From: Acetobacter sp. CAG:977
GTDB lineage: Bacteria; Pseudomonadota; Alphaproteobacteria; CAAGCB01; CAG-977
Assembly: GCA_000434295.1 (NCBI GenBank)
Contig: HF994934.1
Coordinates: forward strand, 658 to 21,664
Direction of reading: 5' to 3'
DNA: 21,007 nt
Shown here piece after piece: positions 14,164 to 21,007 of the stretch. Position numbers and translations under genes: made by a program. How positions within the stretch are numbered: position 1 is the first letter of the stretch; the number at the start of each line of letters is the position of its first letter. Below the pieces are notes generated by a model. The model did not search any database. It was not told the DNA's origin and was given only the letters and a program-made list of their open reading frames with translations.

Positions 14164-15983
14164 TTTGGAACCCGATCTCTCTTGCCGCCCTGCTGACGCT
14201 TTGCTCGGTTTTGTGCCAGTGGACGGCTTGGAGATTCAGGTTGCCCGCCTTGGTTCTGCTGAGCTTGTGCGGCATCATTCTGGGACCCGTCTGCGGCATT
14301 ATTTCCCCCGAAGCGTTCTTCGGCAAAAATTTAGCACCCCTATGTTCACTTGCCGTCGCCGTCATCTTGTTTGAAGGCGGCATGAACCTGCACTTTGCGG
14401 AATTGCATTCCACAAAAAAAGCCGCTTTAGGCATGATTGTTTTCGGCGCACCATTGGGATGGGCGTTGATTTCTTCGGGATTATATTTCATCGCGGGATT
14501 TAGCATTCCCGTCTCCGTTATGACGGGCGGACTGTTGGTCGTTACGGGACCGACCGTCATTATGCCCATGTTAAGGCAAGCGCGGTTAAACCCTCGCGTT
14601 TCTTCCGTCCTGAAATGGGAAGGCATCGTCAATGACCCTATCGGCGCGCTGTTCGCAACGCTGACCCTTGAATATTTCAGCTCTGCCGTTATTCGTCACG
14701 CCCCCGCAAAAGCTGCTTTGTTCCTTTGCGGCGCCGTCTTGCTGATTTCTTTAATGTCGTGCCTGACGGGGTTGTTCCTGTCCGCCGCATTCAGAAAAAA
14801 TTGGGTGCCGGAATTCCTGAAACCGCTGTTTACTTTAGCTGCCGCCGTTTGCGTTTATGCCGCAGGAAATGCCTTGCAAAACGAAGGCGGATTAGTCGCC
14901 GTTACCGTCTTGGGAATGACGTTGGCAAACGTCCCGTTCCCTTCTTTCGAAGAACAACGAAGATTCAAAGAATATTTGACGACATTGCTGGTTTCTTTCG
15001 TCTTTATTATCCTGACGGCGACGTTAAAGCCAGAAGCGTTATTAAACTTGCCCGAAAACGTTCTTTTGTTCGTCTTTTGCCTGCTGTTTCTGATCCGCCC
15101 CTTAACCGTATGGTTGGCAACCGCCAAATCGGGGCTGACTTTGCAGGAACGCGCGTTCATCGGATGGATTGCTCCGCGAGGCGTCGTTTGCGTCGTCGTC
15201 GCGGGCTTGTTCGCTCCGAAAATGACGGCACTGGGATATGAAGACGCAAAAATCCTTGTCCCCATGATTTTTTGCATCGTCTTTTCAACCGTCATTTTGC
15301 ACGGGTTCACCATCCGACCTTTTGCTAAACGACTCGGATTGATTCCCAAAGGCAAAGAAGGAGTCTTTATCGTCGGCGCATCGCCCTTAACAGCCGCTTT
15401 GGCGGAAATTCTTATAAAGCAGGACGTCCCCGTTTTGGTCGCGGACGGAAATTGGCAAAAACTAACCGCTTTGCGCCAGGCGAGAATCCCGACGGCTTAC
15501 GGAGAACCTCTTGCCGATTCTTTTGAACATCAGGTTGATTTGACGCCTTATTCCATTCTGTTGGCCATGAGCGACAATGCCGCGTACAACACTTTGGTTT
15601 GTTCTCATTTTTCTTACGAATTCGGCGGAAATAAAAGCCTGCAAACGCCCGAAGACCATGAAGAAAAGAAATTCCACGCTTATCAAACGGCGGCGAAGCA
15701 AAGTATCCTGATTTCAGAATCGGAAAGTTTTGAAAAGCTGCAAAAGAAATTATTTTCGGGCTGGACATTCGGTGCCACGAAAATAACGGAAAAATTCACC
15801 TATAATGATTTCTTGCAAAAAAACGGACAGAATACCGTTGCCGTTGCCGTATTAAACGATGGAGGAAACGTCCGTTTTGCCACTGCGGAAAAGCCTTTGA
15901 TACCGAAAAACGGAGAAACTTTGGTTTATTTTGCGGCGCCGCACGGTTTTCTAAGCCGTCTTATCCATCAACAGCCCGGTTAA
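14160..15983 (+). CDS. NhaP-type (CPA1) cation/proton antiporter with C-terminal TrkA-N-like domain
   Basis: A 607-residue inner-membrane protein. Residues 1 to about 390 form the hydrophobic transport domain, with roughly a dozen membrane segments; VAVILFEGGMNL and KWEGIVNDPIGAL (Asn158-Asp159) match the CPA1 Na+/H+ antiporter core. From about 400 a soluble domain begins with GVFIVGASPLTAALAEIL, a Rossmann-like TrkA-N/RCK-type start that would sense a nucleotide or ion. Such proteins exchange sodium or potassium for protons; the ion is not predictable. No clear ribosome binding site precedes the ATG, which overlaps the upstream stop (ATGA), suggesting coupling. The 3' end overlaps the convergent nucleotidase gene by 33 bases. 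Confidence 0.88.
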   Translation: MIWNPISLAALLTLCSVLCQWTAWRFRLPALVLLSLCGIILGPVCGIISPEAFFGKNLAPLCSLAVAVILFEGGMNLHFAELHSTKKAALGMIVFGAPLGWALISSGLYFIAGFSIPVSVMTGGLLVVTGPTVIMPMLRQARLNPRVSSVLKWEGIVNDPIGALFATLTLEYFSSAVIRHAPAKAALFLCGAVLLISLMSCLTGLFLSAAFRKNWVPEFLKPLFTLAAAVCVYAAGNALQNEGGLVAVTVLGMTLANVPFPSFEEQRRFKEYLTTLLVSFVFIILTATLKPEALLNLPENVLLFVFCLLFLIRPLTVWLATAKSGLTLQERAFIGWIAPRGVVCVVVAGLFAPKMTALGYEDAKILVPMIFCIVFSTVILHGFTIRPFAKRLGLIPKGKEGVFIVGASPLTAALAEILIKQDVPVLVADGNWQKLTALRQARIPTAYGEPLADSFEHQVDLTPYSILLAMSDNAAYNTLVCSHFSYEFGGNKSLQTPEDHEEKKFHAYQTAAKQSILISESESFEKLQKKLFSGWTFGATKITEKFTYNDFLQKNGQNTVAVAVLNDGGNVRFATAEKPLIPKNGETLVYFAAPHGFLSRLIHQQPG

Positions 15984-16643
15984 AAAACCGACCAAATCGT
16001 CCGTTTGATAATCGCAAAAATCGGGACGATCCGATATTTTATTGTATCTGTTGTCCCGTTCGTTCGTCGTGATCCAAACGGTTTTCATACCGATATCGTG
16101 AGCCGTTTTCAGGTTTGTTTGGCTGTCGTCAAACATAATGGCGGTTTGAGGAGAAATATTAAACGCTTTCAACATGTTCCGATACGTTTTTTCCGCAGGT
16201 TTCGGCAGATACGCCGCCTCTCTTATGCTGAAAATGCCGTCAAAGCAATTGCGAATTCCCAAACGTTCGGTGACGCGTTCGGCATGTTGATAAGCACCGT
16301 TGGTAAAGACGTATTTTTTTCCGGGCAGCTCGTCCAGACAAGTTTTCAGCGCGGGATTTTCTTTCAGGCACGACAAATCCAGCTCGTGCACATAATCCGT
16401 AAAGCTTTCGGGCGCAATATTGTGTTCCAGCATCAATCCCCTGACCGTGGCGCCGTACTGTTTATAATATTCTTTTTGAATTTCAAACGCTTCTTCTTCG
16501 CCGACGTTCAGCACTTGCATAATAAACGACTTTATGCGTTTAGCCATCTGGTTGAAAATTTCTTCCGAAGACGGATACAATGTATCGTCCAAATCAAAAA
16601 TCCAGTTGGTAATGCCTTTTAAGTCTGTCGCGATTCGATTCAT
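15951..16643 (-). CDS. HAD-superfamily pyrimidine 5'-nucleotidase
   Basis: A 230-residue cytoplasmic phosphatase predicted to dephosphorylate pyrimidine nucleotides (Sdt1-like group). All four HAD motifs are visible: FDLDDTLYP (nucleophile Asp17, acid/base Asp19), FTNGAYQHAERV, the motif III lysine in KPAEKTY, and MFDDSQTN. The start at 16643 (MNRIATDLKG) is chosen because the family begins close to motif I; a 43-residue upstream extension to 16772 has no family-like sequence and runs into the opposite promoter. The ribosome binding site is weak. It is divergent from the hydrogenase-regulator gene and overlaps the antiporter 3' end by 33 bases. Confidence 0.9.
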   Translation of the reverse strand: MNRIATDLKGITNWIFDLDDTLYPSSEEIFNQMAKRIKSFIMQVLNVGEEEAFEIQKEYYKQYGATVRGLMLEHNIAPESFTDYVHELDLSCLKENPALKTCLDELPGKKYVFTNGAYQHAERVTERLGIRNCFDGIFSIREAAYLPKPAEKTYRNMLKAFNISPQTAIMFDDSQTNLKTAHDIGMKTVWITTNERDNRYNKISDRPDFCDYQTDDLVGFLTGLLMDKTA

Positions 16644-16676
16644 TTTTTTACTCTGAAACCTTACGAGGGGAAGTTT

Positions 16677-16682
16677 ATTATA
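16677..16682 (-). promoter_or_regulatory. Predicted -10 box for the nucleotidase gene
   Basis: A consensus TATAAT lies on the minus strand 34 bases upstream of the 16643 start; no convincing -35 box is seen. It lies in the left arm of an inverted repeat, TTTATTA (16674-16680) with TAATAAA (16695-16701). Confidence 0.35.
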
Positions 16683-16726
16683 GCGCGAACAGTTTAATAA
16701 AAGTCTAATTATTCCGTCGGCGTTTT

Positions 16727-16757
16727 TTGCTTCTTTTGTTTTTATATGGTATATAAT
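16727..16757 (+). promoter_or_regulatory. Predicted promoter of the hydrogenase-regulator/hydG pair
   Basis: TTGCTT (16727-16732) is followed by TATATA (16750-16755, 17-base spacer), overlapping a consensus TATAAT at 16752-16757. The start codon of the regulator gene at 16785 is about 22 bases from the expected transcription start. Confidence 0.5.
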
Positions 16758-16784
16758 AACATGAAATTTCAAGCGAGGTGGAAT

Positions 16785-17027
16785 ATGGAAACAAGAGTAG
16801 CCCTGATCGGCATCGTCGTCGAAGATATGAATTCCGTTATGGAATTAAACAATATACTGCATGAATACAACTCGTATATCATCGGGCGTATGGGATTGCC
16901 GCATCGCGAAAAAAACATCAGCATCATCAGTGTCGCCGTTGACGCGCCCCAAGATATTATCAGCGCGCTGTCCGGAAAACTGGGAATGCTGGCGGGGATT
17001 TCCACCAAAACCGTTTATTCAAAGTAA
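16785..17027 (+). CDS. TM1266-type iron-only hydrogenase system regulator
   Basis: An 80-residue protein beginning METRVALIGIVVED, with the NikR C-terminal/ACT-like ferredoxin fold pattern IGRMGLPHREKNISIISVAVDAP. It matches the small family named for TM1266, found beside [FeFe]-hydrogenase maturation genes and thought to regulate or assist them; it has no DNA-binding domain, so the mechanism is open. The start at 16785 is chosen because AGGTGG lies upstream and the family begins at METR; an ATG at 16746 lies within the promoter. hydG follows after 52 bases on the same strand, which supports the call. Confidence 0.87.
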   Translation: METRVALIGIVVEDMNSVMELNNILHEYNSYIIGRMGLPHREKNISIISVAVDAPQDIISALSGKLGMLAGISTKTVYSK

Positions 17028-17079
17028 CTTGCCGCCATACTGACGGAAAAGGTTCGCCCTGACCCGAAAGGAGAAATTT

Positions 17080-18498
17080 ATGTACGATCCGAAATCTTTG
17101 AAAGCAGAAGATTTCATCAATCATGATGAAATTCTTGAAACATTGGCTTATGCCGAAGCTCACAAAAACGACCTGCCTTTAATAGAAACCGTTCTTGCCA
17201 AAGCCGAAGAACGCAAAGGTTTGTCCCACCGTGATGCCGCAGTCCTTTTAGCGTGCGAAGATCCCGCCACAAACGAAAAAATCTTTAAGCTGGCAGAACA
17301 AATCAAAAAAGACTTTTACGGCAACCGCATTGTTTTATTTGCGCCGCTTTATCTGTCGAACTACTGCATCAACGGTTGCGTTTATTGCCCGTATCACGCC
17401 AAAAACAAACACATTCGCCGCAAAAAACTGACTCAGGAAGAAATCAAACGCGAAGTCATCGCTTTGCAGGATATGGGACACAAACGTCTGGCTTTGGAAG
17501 CCGGCGAAGACCCCGTCAACAACCCGATTGAATATATTTTGGAAAGCATCAAAACCATTTATTCAATCAAACACAAAAACGGTTCGATCCGCCGCGTCAA
17601 CGTCAATATTGCCGCAACGACGGTTGAAAACTACCGCAAACTGAAAGAAGCCGGAATCGGTACCTATATTCTGTTTCAGGAAACATACAACAAAGAATCG
17701 TATGAAAAACTGCATCCGACGGGTCCGAAACACAATTACGCCTACCACACCGAAGCGATGGATCGCGCGATGGAAGGCGGAATTGACGACGTCGGATTAG
17801 GCGTTTTGTTCGGATTGGAATCTTACAAATACGAATTTTCCGGACTGTTGATGCACGCCGAACATTTGGAAGCCGTCCACGGCGTCGGTCCGCACACAAT
17901 CAGCGTGCCGCGCATCTGCCCCGCCGACGACATCGATCCGACTTCGTTCAAAGACGCTTTGTCCGACGATTTGTTCGCGAAAATCGTCGCCTGCATCCGC
18001 ATCGCGGTTCCTTATACGGGCATGATCGTTTCCACGCGTGAAAGCCAAAAATCGCGCGAACGGGTTTTGCATTTGGGCATTTCCCAAATCAGCGGCGGAT
18101 CACGCACCAGCGTCGGCGGATACGTACAAAAGGAAACCAAAGAAGAAAATTCCGCTCAGTTCGATTTGTCGGACACGCGCTCACTGGACGAGATTGTCAA
18201 CTGGCTGATGAAAATGGGATATATTCCGTCTTTCTGCACGGCGTGCTACCGCGAAGGGCGCACGGGCGACCGCTTTATGGCTTTGTGCAAAAGCAAGCAA
18301 ATTCAAAACTGTTGCCACCCGAACGCTCTGATGACGTTAAAAGAGTATTTGGAAGACTACGCATCGGAAGAAACAAAACAAGTCGGATACGATTTAATCC
18401 GCCGCGAATTGAACAATATTCCGAAAGAAAAAGTCCGCGCGGTTACCGAAGAACGTCTGGAAAAAATCGAACACGGAGAACGTGATTTCAGATTTTAA
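17080..18498 (+). CDS. hydG: [FeFe]-hydrogenase maturase HydG (radical SAM tyrosine lyase)
   Basis: A 472-residue radical SAM enzyme that cleaves tyrosine to p-cresol and a fragment yielding CO and cyanide, building the Fe(CO)2CN precursor of the hydrogenase H-cluster. The SAM-cluster motif is Cys96, Cys100, Cys103 in CINGCVYC. The C-terminal auxiliary cluster motif CX2CX22C is complete (Cys386, Cys389, Cys412), which separates HydG from the related ThiH. Length is normal. AAAGGAG precedes the ATG. It forms a pair with the upstream TM1266-type gene and ends at a strong terminator. hydE, hydF and the hydrogenase structural gene are not in the window. Confidence 0.96.
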   Translation: MYDPKSLKAEDFINHDEILETLAYAEAHKNDLPLIETVLAKAEERKGLSHRDAAVLLACEDPATNEKIFKLAEQIKKDFYGNRIVLFAPLYLSNYCINGCVYCPYHAKNKHIRRKKLTQEEIKREVIALQDMGHKRLALEAGEDPVNNPIEYILESIKTIYSIKHKNGSIRRVNVNIAATTVENYRKLKEAGIGTYILFQETYNKESYEKLHPTGPKHNYAYHTEAMDRAMEGGIDDVGLGVLFGLESYKYEFSGLLMHAEHLEAVHGVGPHTISVPRICPADDIDPTSFKDALSDDLFAKIVACIRIAVPYTGMIVSTRESQKSRERVLHLGISQISGGSRTSVGGYVQKETKEENSAQFDLSDTRSLDEIVNWLMKMGYIPSFCTACYREGRTGDRFMALCKSKQIQNCCHPNALMTLKEYLEDYASEETKQVGYDLIRRELNNIPKEKVRAVTEERLEKIEHGERDFRF

Positions 18499-18513
18499 AC
18501 CGACTCCCGAACA

Positions 18514-18543
18514 AAAAAAGCTCCCGAAAACGGGAGCTTTTTT
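18514..18543. terminator. Bidirectional terminator between hydG and the transporter gene
   Basis: AAAAAAGCTCCCG (18514-18526) pairs perfectly with CGGGAGCTTTTTT (18531-18543) across an AAAA loop, a 13-bp stem with six T at one end and six A at the other. It starts 16 bases after the hydG stop and ends 20 bases from the stop of the convergent transporter gene, so it can serve both. Confidence 0.92.
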
Positions 18544-18562
18544 ATACGGGAATCCGTCGCCG

Positions 18563-20215
18563 TCATATCAACAATACGCCCAACAACTGAGCCGCCAAAA
18601 TACGCAACGCCAAAGTCAACGGATAAACCGTGGCATACCCCAACGGCGCCGCGTCGGCACCCGACATATTGGAAATAAACGTCAATGACGGCAGGCTTGT
18701 AATACATCCCGACAGCGCGCCGCAAAGCGTCAGGTAATTCATCTTTTTATACAGTTTCATAAACAACCCGACCGAAAACAGCGGAACCGCCGTAATCAAA
18801 ATACCCATTCCGATAAGCGACAAACCTTCTTTGCTGGCGATCAAGCCGAAGAACCCCGCTCCCGAAGACAATCCGACGACTGCCAGAAACAAAATAATGC
18901 CCAAGTCTTTAAAGGCTTTTAAAACCGTCGGCGGCGTATAAAAAATAATACGTCCCAAAGACCCTCTGTACGACAACAGCAACGCCGTCACCAACGGTCC
19001 GCCCGAAGCCCCCAGAGTCAAAGGTGTTTCTATTCCCGGTAAACGGAACGGAATCAACCCGATTAAAATCCCCAGCATCATGCCGATAAAAAACGGAATA
19101 AAGCGTGTCGTATTCAACGCTTCGGTGCTGTTGCCCAAGTACCGAACCAAAGGCAAAACGTCAACGGCTTTTCCGACGACAACGACCGAATCGCCGTACG
19201 CCAGTTTTAAATCAGGTAACGGCGACAAGGAAATGCCGTTTCTGATCACGCGGGAAATCACCCAATGGCGGCGGGCATGTCCCATAATTTTGCGCAACGG
19301 CTTTCCGACCCGAGAAGGCTTTGTCACGCGCAAGGTCTGAGATTGAATTTTATTTGCGCTTTCCGCCATCAAATCGCGTTTCGGATCAACCTGGAACAAC
19401 ATGGATACGGTTTCAAAATAGCTTTTCGGTCCGAACAGCAACAAAACGTCACCGACCTGCAATTTCGTATGTTCGTGAGGCACCAGATATTCGTCACCGC
19501 GTTTCATTCTTGAAACCGCCATGACGTAATGCACCATTTTTAAAAAATGCCCGATTTCAATGCCGTTAAAGTTCGGGTTGTTCACGACGACGTTAAAGGC
19601 TTCCATCTGAGGATTATCCTGTGCTTTTCGATATTCATAAGAAGCCACTTCGTCTCCGATATTAACGCGGCAAACGAACTTCAACGCGATAAAGACCATA
19701 ATGCTGGATAAAATCGTGAACGGATAAGCCAAGGCATACGCCAATCCTGCGTTTGCGATTTCTTCGGCTTTGACGCCCAGTTCCCCCAAAATCTGCTGAG
19801 CCGCGCCCAACGCCGGCGTACTGGTAACCGCACCCGAATAAAGCCCCAAGGTTTCCGAAAGCGATATGCCCGAAAATTTATAAATCAGCACGGCGATAAA
19901 CGTGCCCAAAATCACAACCGCCAAAGCGATCAAATTTAAGGTCAGCCCGTTTTTTTTCAAAGACGCAAAAATTCCCGGACCGACGCTTAACCCCATGGAA
20001 TAAATAAACAGAATCAACCCGAATTCGCGCAAAAATGCCAGCACGTCCGCATTCAAAGAAATTCCGCCGAAATAAAGGAAATGTCCCGCAATCAATCCGG
20101 CGAACAGCACGCCGCCCATACCGATACTGATGCCTTTGAACTTCAGATTTCCAAGAAAAATGCCGCAAAACGAGGTAACACAAATGCACAGAATCGTCAA
20201 AATTGTCAAAGACAT
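18563..20215 (-). CDS. YidE/YbjL (AspT-type) duplicated-domain transporter with two TrkA-C domains
   Basis: A 550-residue inner-membrane protein of the aspartate:alanine antiporter superfamily. Two homologous membrane halves, about 1-180 and 375-550, both carry conserved glycine/proline-rich loops (LGLYSGAVTSTPALGAA and CGALSGCITSLPSLTF). Between them lie two cytoplasmic TrkA-C (RCK-C) domains, about 205-295 and 300-365 (KLQVGDVLLLFG, KLAYGDSVVVVG). The family contains the AspT aspartate/alanine exchanger and YidE-type proteins of unknown substrate, so none is assigned. The start at 20215 (MSLTIL) is preferred over an in-frame GTG at 20224 because GGTGA lies 8 bases before the ATG and nothing precedes the GTG. 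The upstream region is AT-rich with no clear promoter. Confidence 0.87.
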   Translation of the reverse strand: MSLTILTILCICVTSFCGIFLGNLKFKGISIGMGGVLFAGLIAGHFLYFGGISLNADVLAFLREFGLILFIYSMGLSVGPGIFASLKKNGLTLNLIALAVVILGTFIAVLIYKFSGISLSETLGLYSGAVTSTPALGAAQQILGELGVKAEEIANAGLAYALAYPFTILSSIMVFIALKFVCRVNIGDEVASYEYRKAQDNPQMEAFNVVVNNPNFNGIEIGHFLKMVHYVMAVSRMKRGDEYLVPHEHTKLQVGDVLLLFGPKSYFETVSMLFQVDPKRDLMAESANKIQSQTLRVTKPSRVGKPLRKIMGHARRHWVISRVIRNGISLSPLPDLKLAYGDSVVVVGKAVDVLPLVRYLGNSTEALNTTRFIPFFIGMMLGILIGLIPFRLPGIETPLTLGASGGPLVTALLLSYRGSLGRIIFYTPPTVLKAFKDLGIILFLAVVGLSSGAGFFGLIASKEGLSLIGMGILITAVPLFSVGLFMKLYKKMNYLTLCGALSGCITSLPSLTFISNMSGADAAPLGYATVYPLTLALRILAAQLLGVLLI

Positions 20216-20307
20216 GGCATTCACCGCAGCTTGAGTTATGTTTTTTCTTATTTTACAGGTTATTACAAATAAATAAACAAAATCATAATAAAAAAAAATT
20301 TATATTT

Positions 20308-20343
20308 AAAAAGCCCTCTGCCTTTACAGACAGGGGGCTTTTT
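20308..20343 (-). terminator. Terminator of tRNA-Thr
   Basis: A 13-base stem (20308-20320 with 20331-20343, one G-T pair) with a 10-base loop directly follows the tRNA 3' end on the minus strand. The transcript would run AAAAAGCCCCCTG, loop, CAGAGGGCTTTTT, a typical intrinsic terminator. Confidence 0.85.
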
Positions 20344-20345
20344 AC

Positions 20346-20421
20346 TGGTGCCGCAGGAGAGATTTGAACTCCCGACCCACGCATTACGAATGCGTTGCTC
20401 TACCAGCTGAGCTACTGCGGC
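20346..20421 (-). tRNA. tRNA-Thr (anticodon CGT)
   Basis: A 76-nt tRNA reading ACG codons. Acceptor stem GCCGCAG/CTGCGGC, D-arm with AGCTCAGCTGGTAGAGC, anticodon stem ACGCA/TGCGT with loop TTCGTAA (anticodon CGT), T-arm with GTTCAAATC, discriminator A, and an encoded CCA at 20348-20346. It lies alone between gyrB and the transporter gene. A possible -10 box, TATAAA at 20439-20434, is 13 bases from the 5' end. No duplicated 3' end suggestive of an integrated element was seen. Confidence 0.97.
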
Positions 20422-20513
20422 GCTTGGTGTCCTTTTATATCGTTTTAATCCCGACTGCAAGAACTTTTTTATATTTTTCCGACGAAATATAAAAAATCCA
20501 AGCCGAACGCTTT

Positions 20514-21007
20514 TTATACGTCCAAATTGACAACGTTCAGAGCATTATCCTGTATGAAATCGCGGCGCGGTTCCACAACATCGCCCATCAACATCGAAAA
20601 TACGGCTTCAGCCTGATCAAAATGGTTGATCTTTACCTGCAACAAAGAACGCGCATTCGGATCCAGCGTCGTTTCCCAAAGCTGTTCGGGATTCATTTCG
20701 CCCAGCCCTTTATAACGCTGAATCGAAATCCCTTTCCGTCCGACTTTCGATATCGCATCCGAAAACGCCGTCGGTCCCGTCAGTTTAAATTCCGCATCTT
20801 TCGTCTTAAACAGACTCGTCTTCTTATAAAATTCCAACAAATCTCCCGAAAGCTCGTTTAACTTGACGGCTTCGCCGCTGGTATAAATATTAACGTCCAA
20901 CGTAAACGTTTCCGTAACCCCGCGCAACGTGCGGCTGAAAACAAACGAACCGTCCGCAAAAACGGCTTTCCATCCGCGTTCGTATTCAGGTTCGATTTCG
21001 TTCAGAC
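20514..21007 (-). CDS. gyrB: DNA gyrase subunit B, C-terminal part (gene runs off the window)
   Basis: The last 164 or so codons of the ATP-driven type II topoisomerase subunit. The reading frame stays open to the window end, so the 5' part lies beyond 21007. The C-terminal TOPRIM/GyrB signature is present: QRYKGLGEMNPEQLWETT, LMGDVVEPRRDFIQDNAL and the terminal VNLDV, which distinguishes GyrB from ParE. The insert just before QRYKGLGEM looks ordinary. The gene ends 92 bases before the tRNA; no strong terminator follows it, only a weak 4-bp hairpin near 20497-20509. Confidence 0.93.
   Translation of the reverse strand, partial: LNEIEPEYERGWKAVFADGSFVFSRTLRGVTETFTLDVNIYTSGEAVKLNELSGDLLEFYKKTSLFKTKDAEFKLTGPTAFSDAISKVGRKGISIQRYKGLGEMNPEQLWETTLDPNARSLLQVKINHFDQAEAVFSMLMGDVVEPRRDFIQDNALNVVNLDV

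Noticed and set aside
16644..16772. 43-residue N-terminal extension of the HAD nucleotidase
   Set aside because: Runs through the predicted divergent promoters and has no family-like sequence; HAD motif I is normally near the N-terminus.
16746..16784. Upstream ATG for the TM1266-type protein
   Set aside because: Lies within the -10 region; the ATG at 16785 has AGGTGG upstream and matches the family start.
20216..20224. GTG start at 20224 for the YidE-type transporter
   Set aside because: No ribosome binding site upstream; ATG at 20215 has GGTGA at suitable spacing.
20346..20421. tRNA-Thr as an integration site for a mobile element
   Set aside because: No integrase gene or repeated tRNA 3' end is visible on either side within the window.
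20263..20460. 65-residue open frame on the minus strand
   Set aside because: It is the translated image of tRNA-Thr and its flanks.
20497..20509. Weak hairpin (AAGC/GCTT) after gyrB as a terminator
   Set aside because: Only about four pairs, with bases between stem and T-run; too weak to call.

Overview
The window is a housekeeping stretch of a moderate-GC Gram-negative chromosome. Gene content suggests an anaerobic, probably fermentative alphaproteobacterium, possibly one of the uncultured gut lineages. This is inference: the HydG [FeFe]-hydrogenase maturase and the rubredoxin fusion protein point to anaerobic metabolism, the WaaE/KdtX-like glycosyltransferase points to LPS, and the rpmI-rplT-pheS-pheT order is common in Proteobacteria. 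No phage, transposon, CRISPR array or genomic-island signature is visible. Genes are densely packed and no gene-free stretch exceeds 300 bases.

Layout. (1) 37-1973, minus strand: a flavin-reductase/double-rubredoxin fusion and a divergent alanine racemase. (2) 2040-7142, plus strand: a promoter and structured leader, rpmI, rplT, a terminator-like hairpin, then pheS-pheT and a tightly linked alpha/beta hydrolase, closed by a strong terminator. (3) 7236-10841, plus strand: polA (all three enzymatic domains intact) and a family-2 glycosyltransferase. This meets, tail to tail, an MTA/SAH nucleosidase-family gene (10838-11539, minus); a 13-bp perfect hairpin spans both stop codons. (4) 11648-12726: a dCMP-deaminase-family gene convergent with a TetR-family regulator. 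(5) 12892-15983, plus strand: a small secreted protein, a diacylglycerol-kinase-like protein and an NhaP-type antiporter, divergent from the TetR gene across an AT-rich region with two palindromes that overlap the predicted promoters. (6) 15951-16643, minus: a HAD pyrimidine 5'-nucleotidase, divergent from a TM1266-type hydrogenase-system regulator and hydG (16785-18498, plus). (7) 18563-21007, minus: a YidE/AspT-type transporter, tRNA-Thr(CGT), and the 3' end of gyrB running off the window.

How the genes work together. pheS and pheT encode the two subunits of phenylalanyl-tRNA synthetase and follow the L35/L20 ribosomal protein genes, tying charging capacity to ribosome synthesis. The TM1266-type protein and HydG belong to [FeFe]-hydrogenase assembly; hydE, hydF and the hydrogenase are not in the window. 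The TetR divergon may control an envelope or ion-homeostasis set (secreted protein, lipid-kinase-like protein, cation/proton antiporter).

No wholly new system stands out. The observations most worth following are: the near-identical tandem rubredoxin modules with a ribosome binding site and ATG inside the reading frame; active-site substitutions in the alanine racemase; the GGDG-to-GGGG change in the lipid-kinase-like protein together with a hairpin covering its ribosome binding site; the TetR divergon palindromes; and the regulatory structures around rpmI and pheS. All domain calls and alignments were made by eye, without searches.
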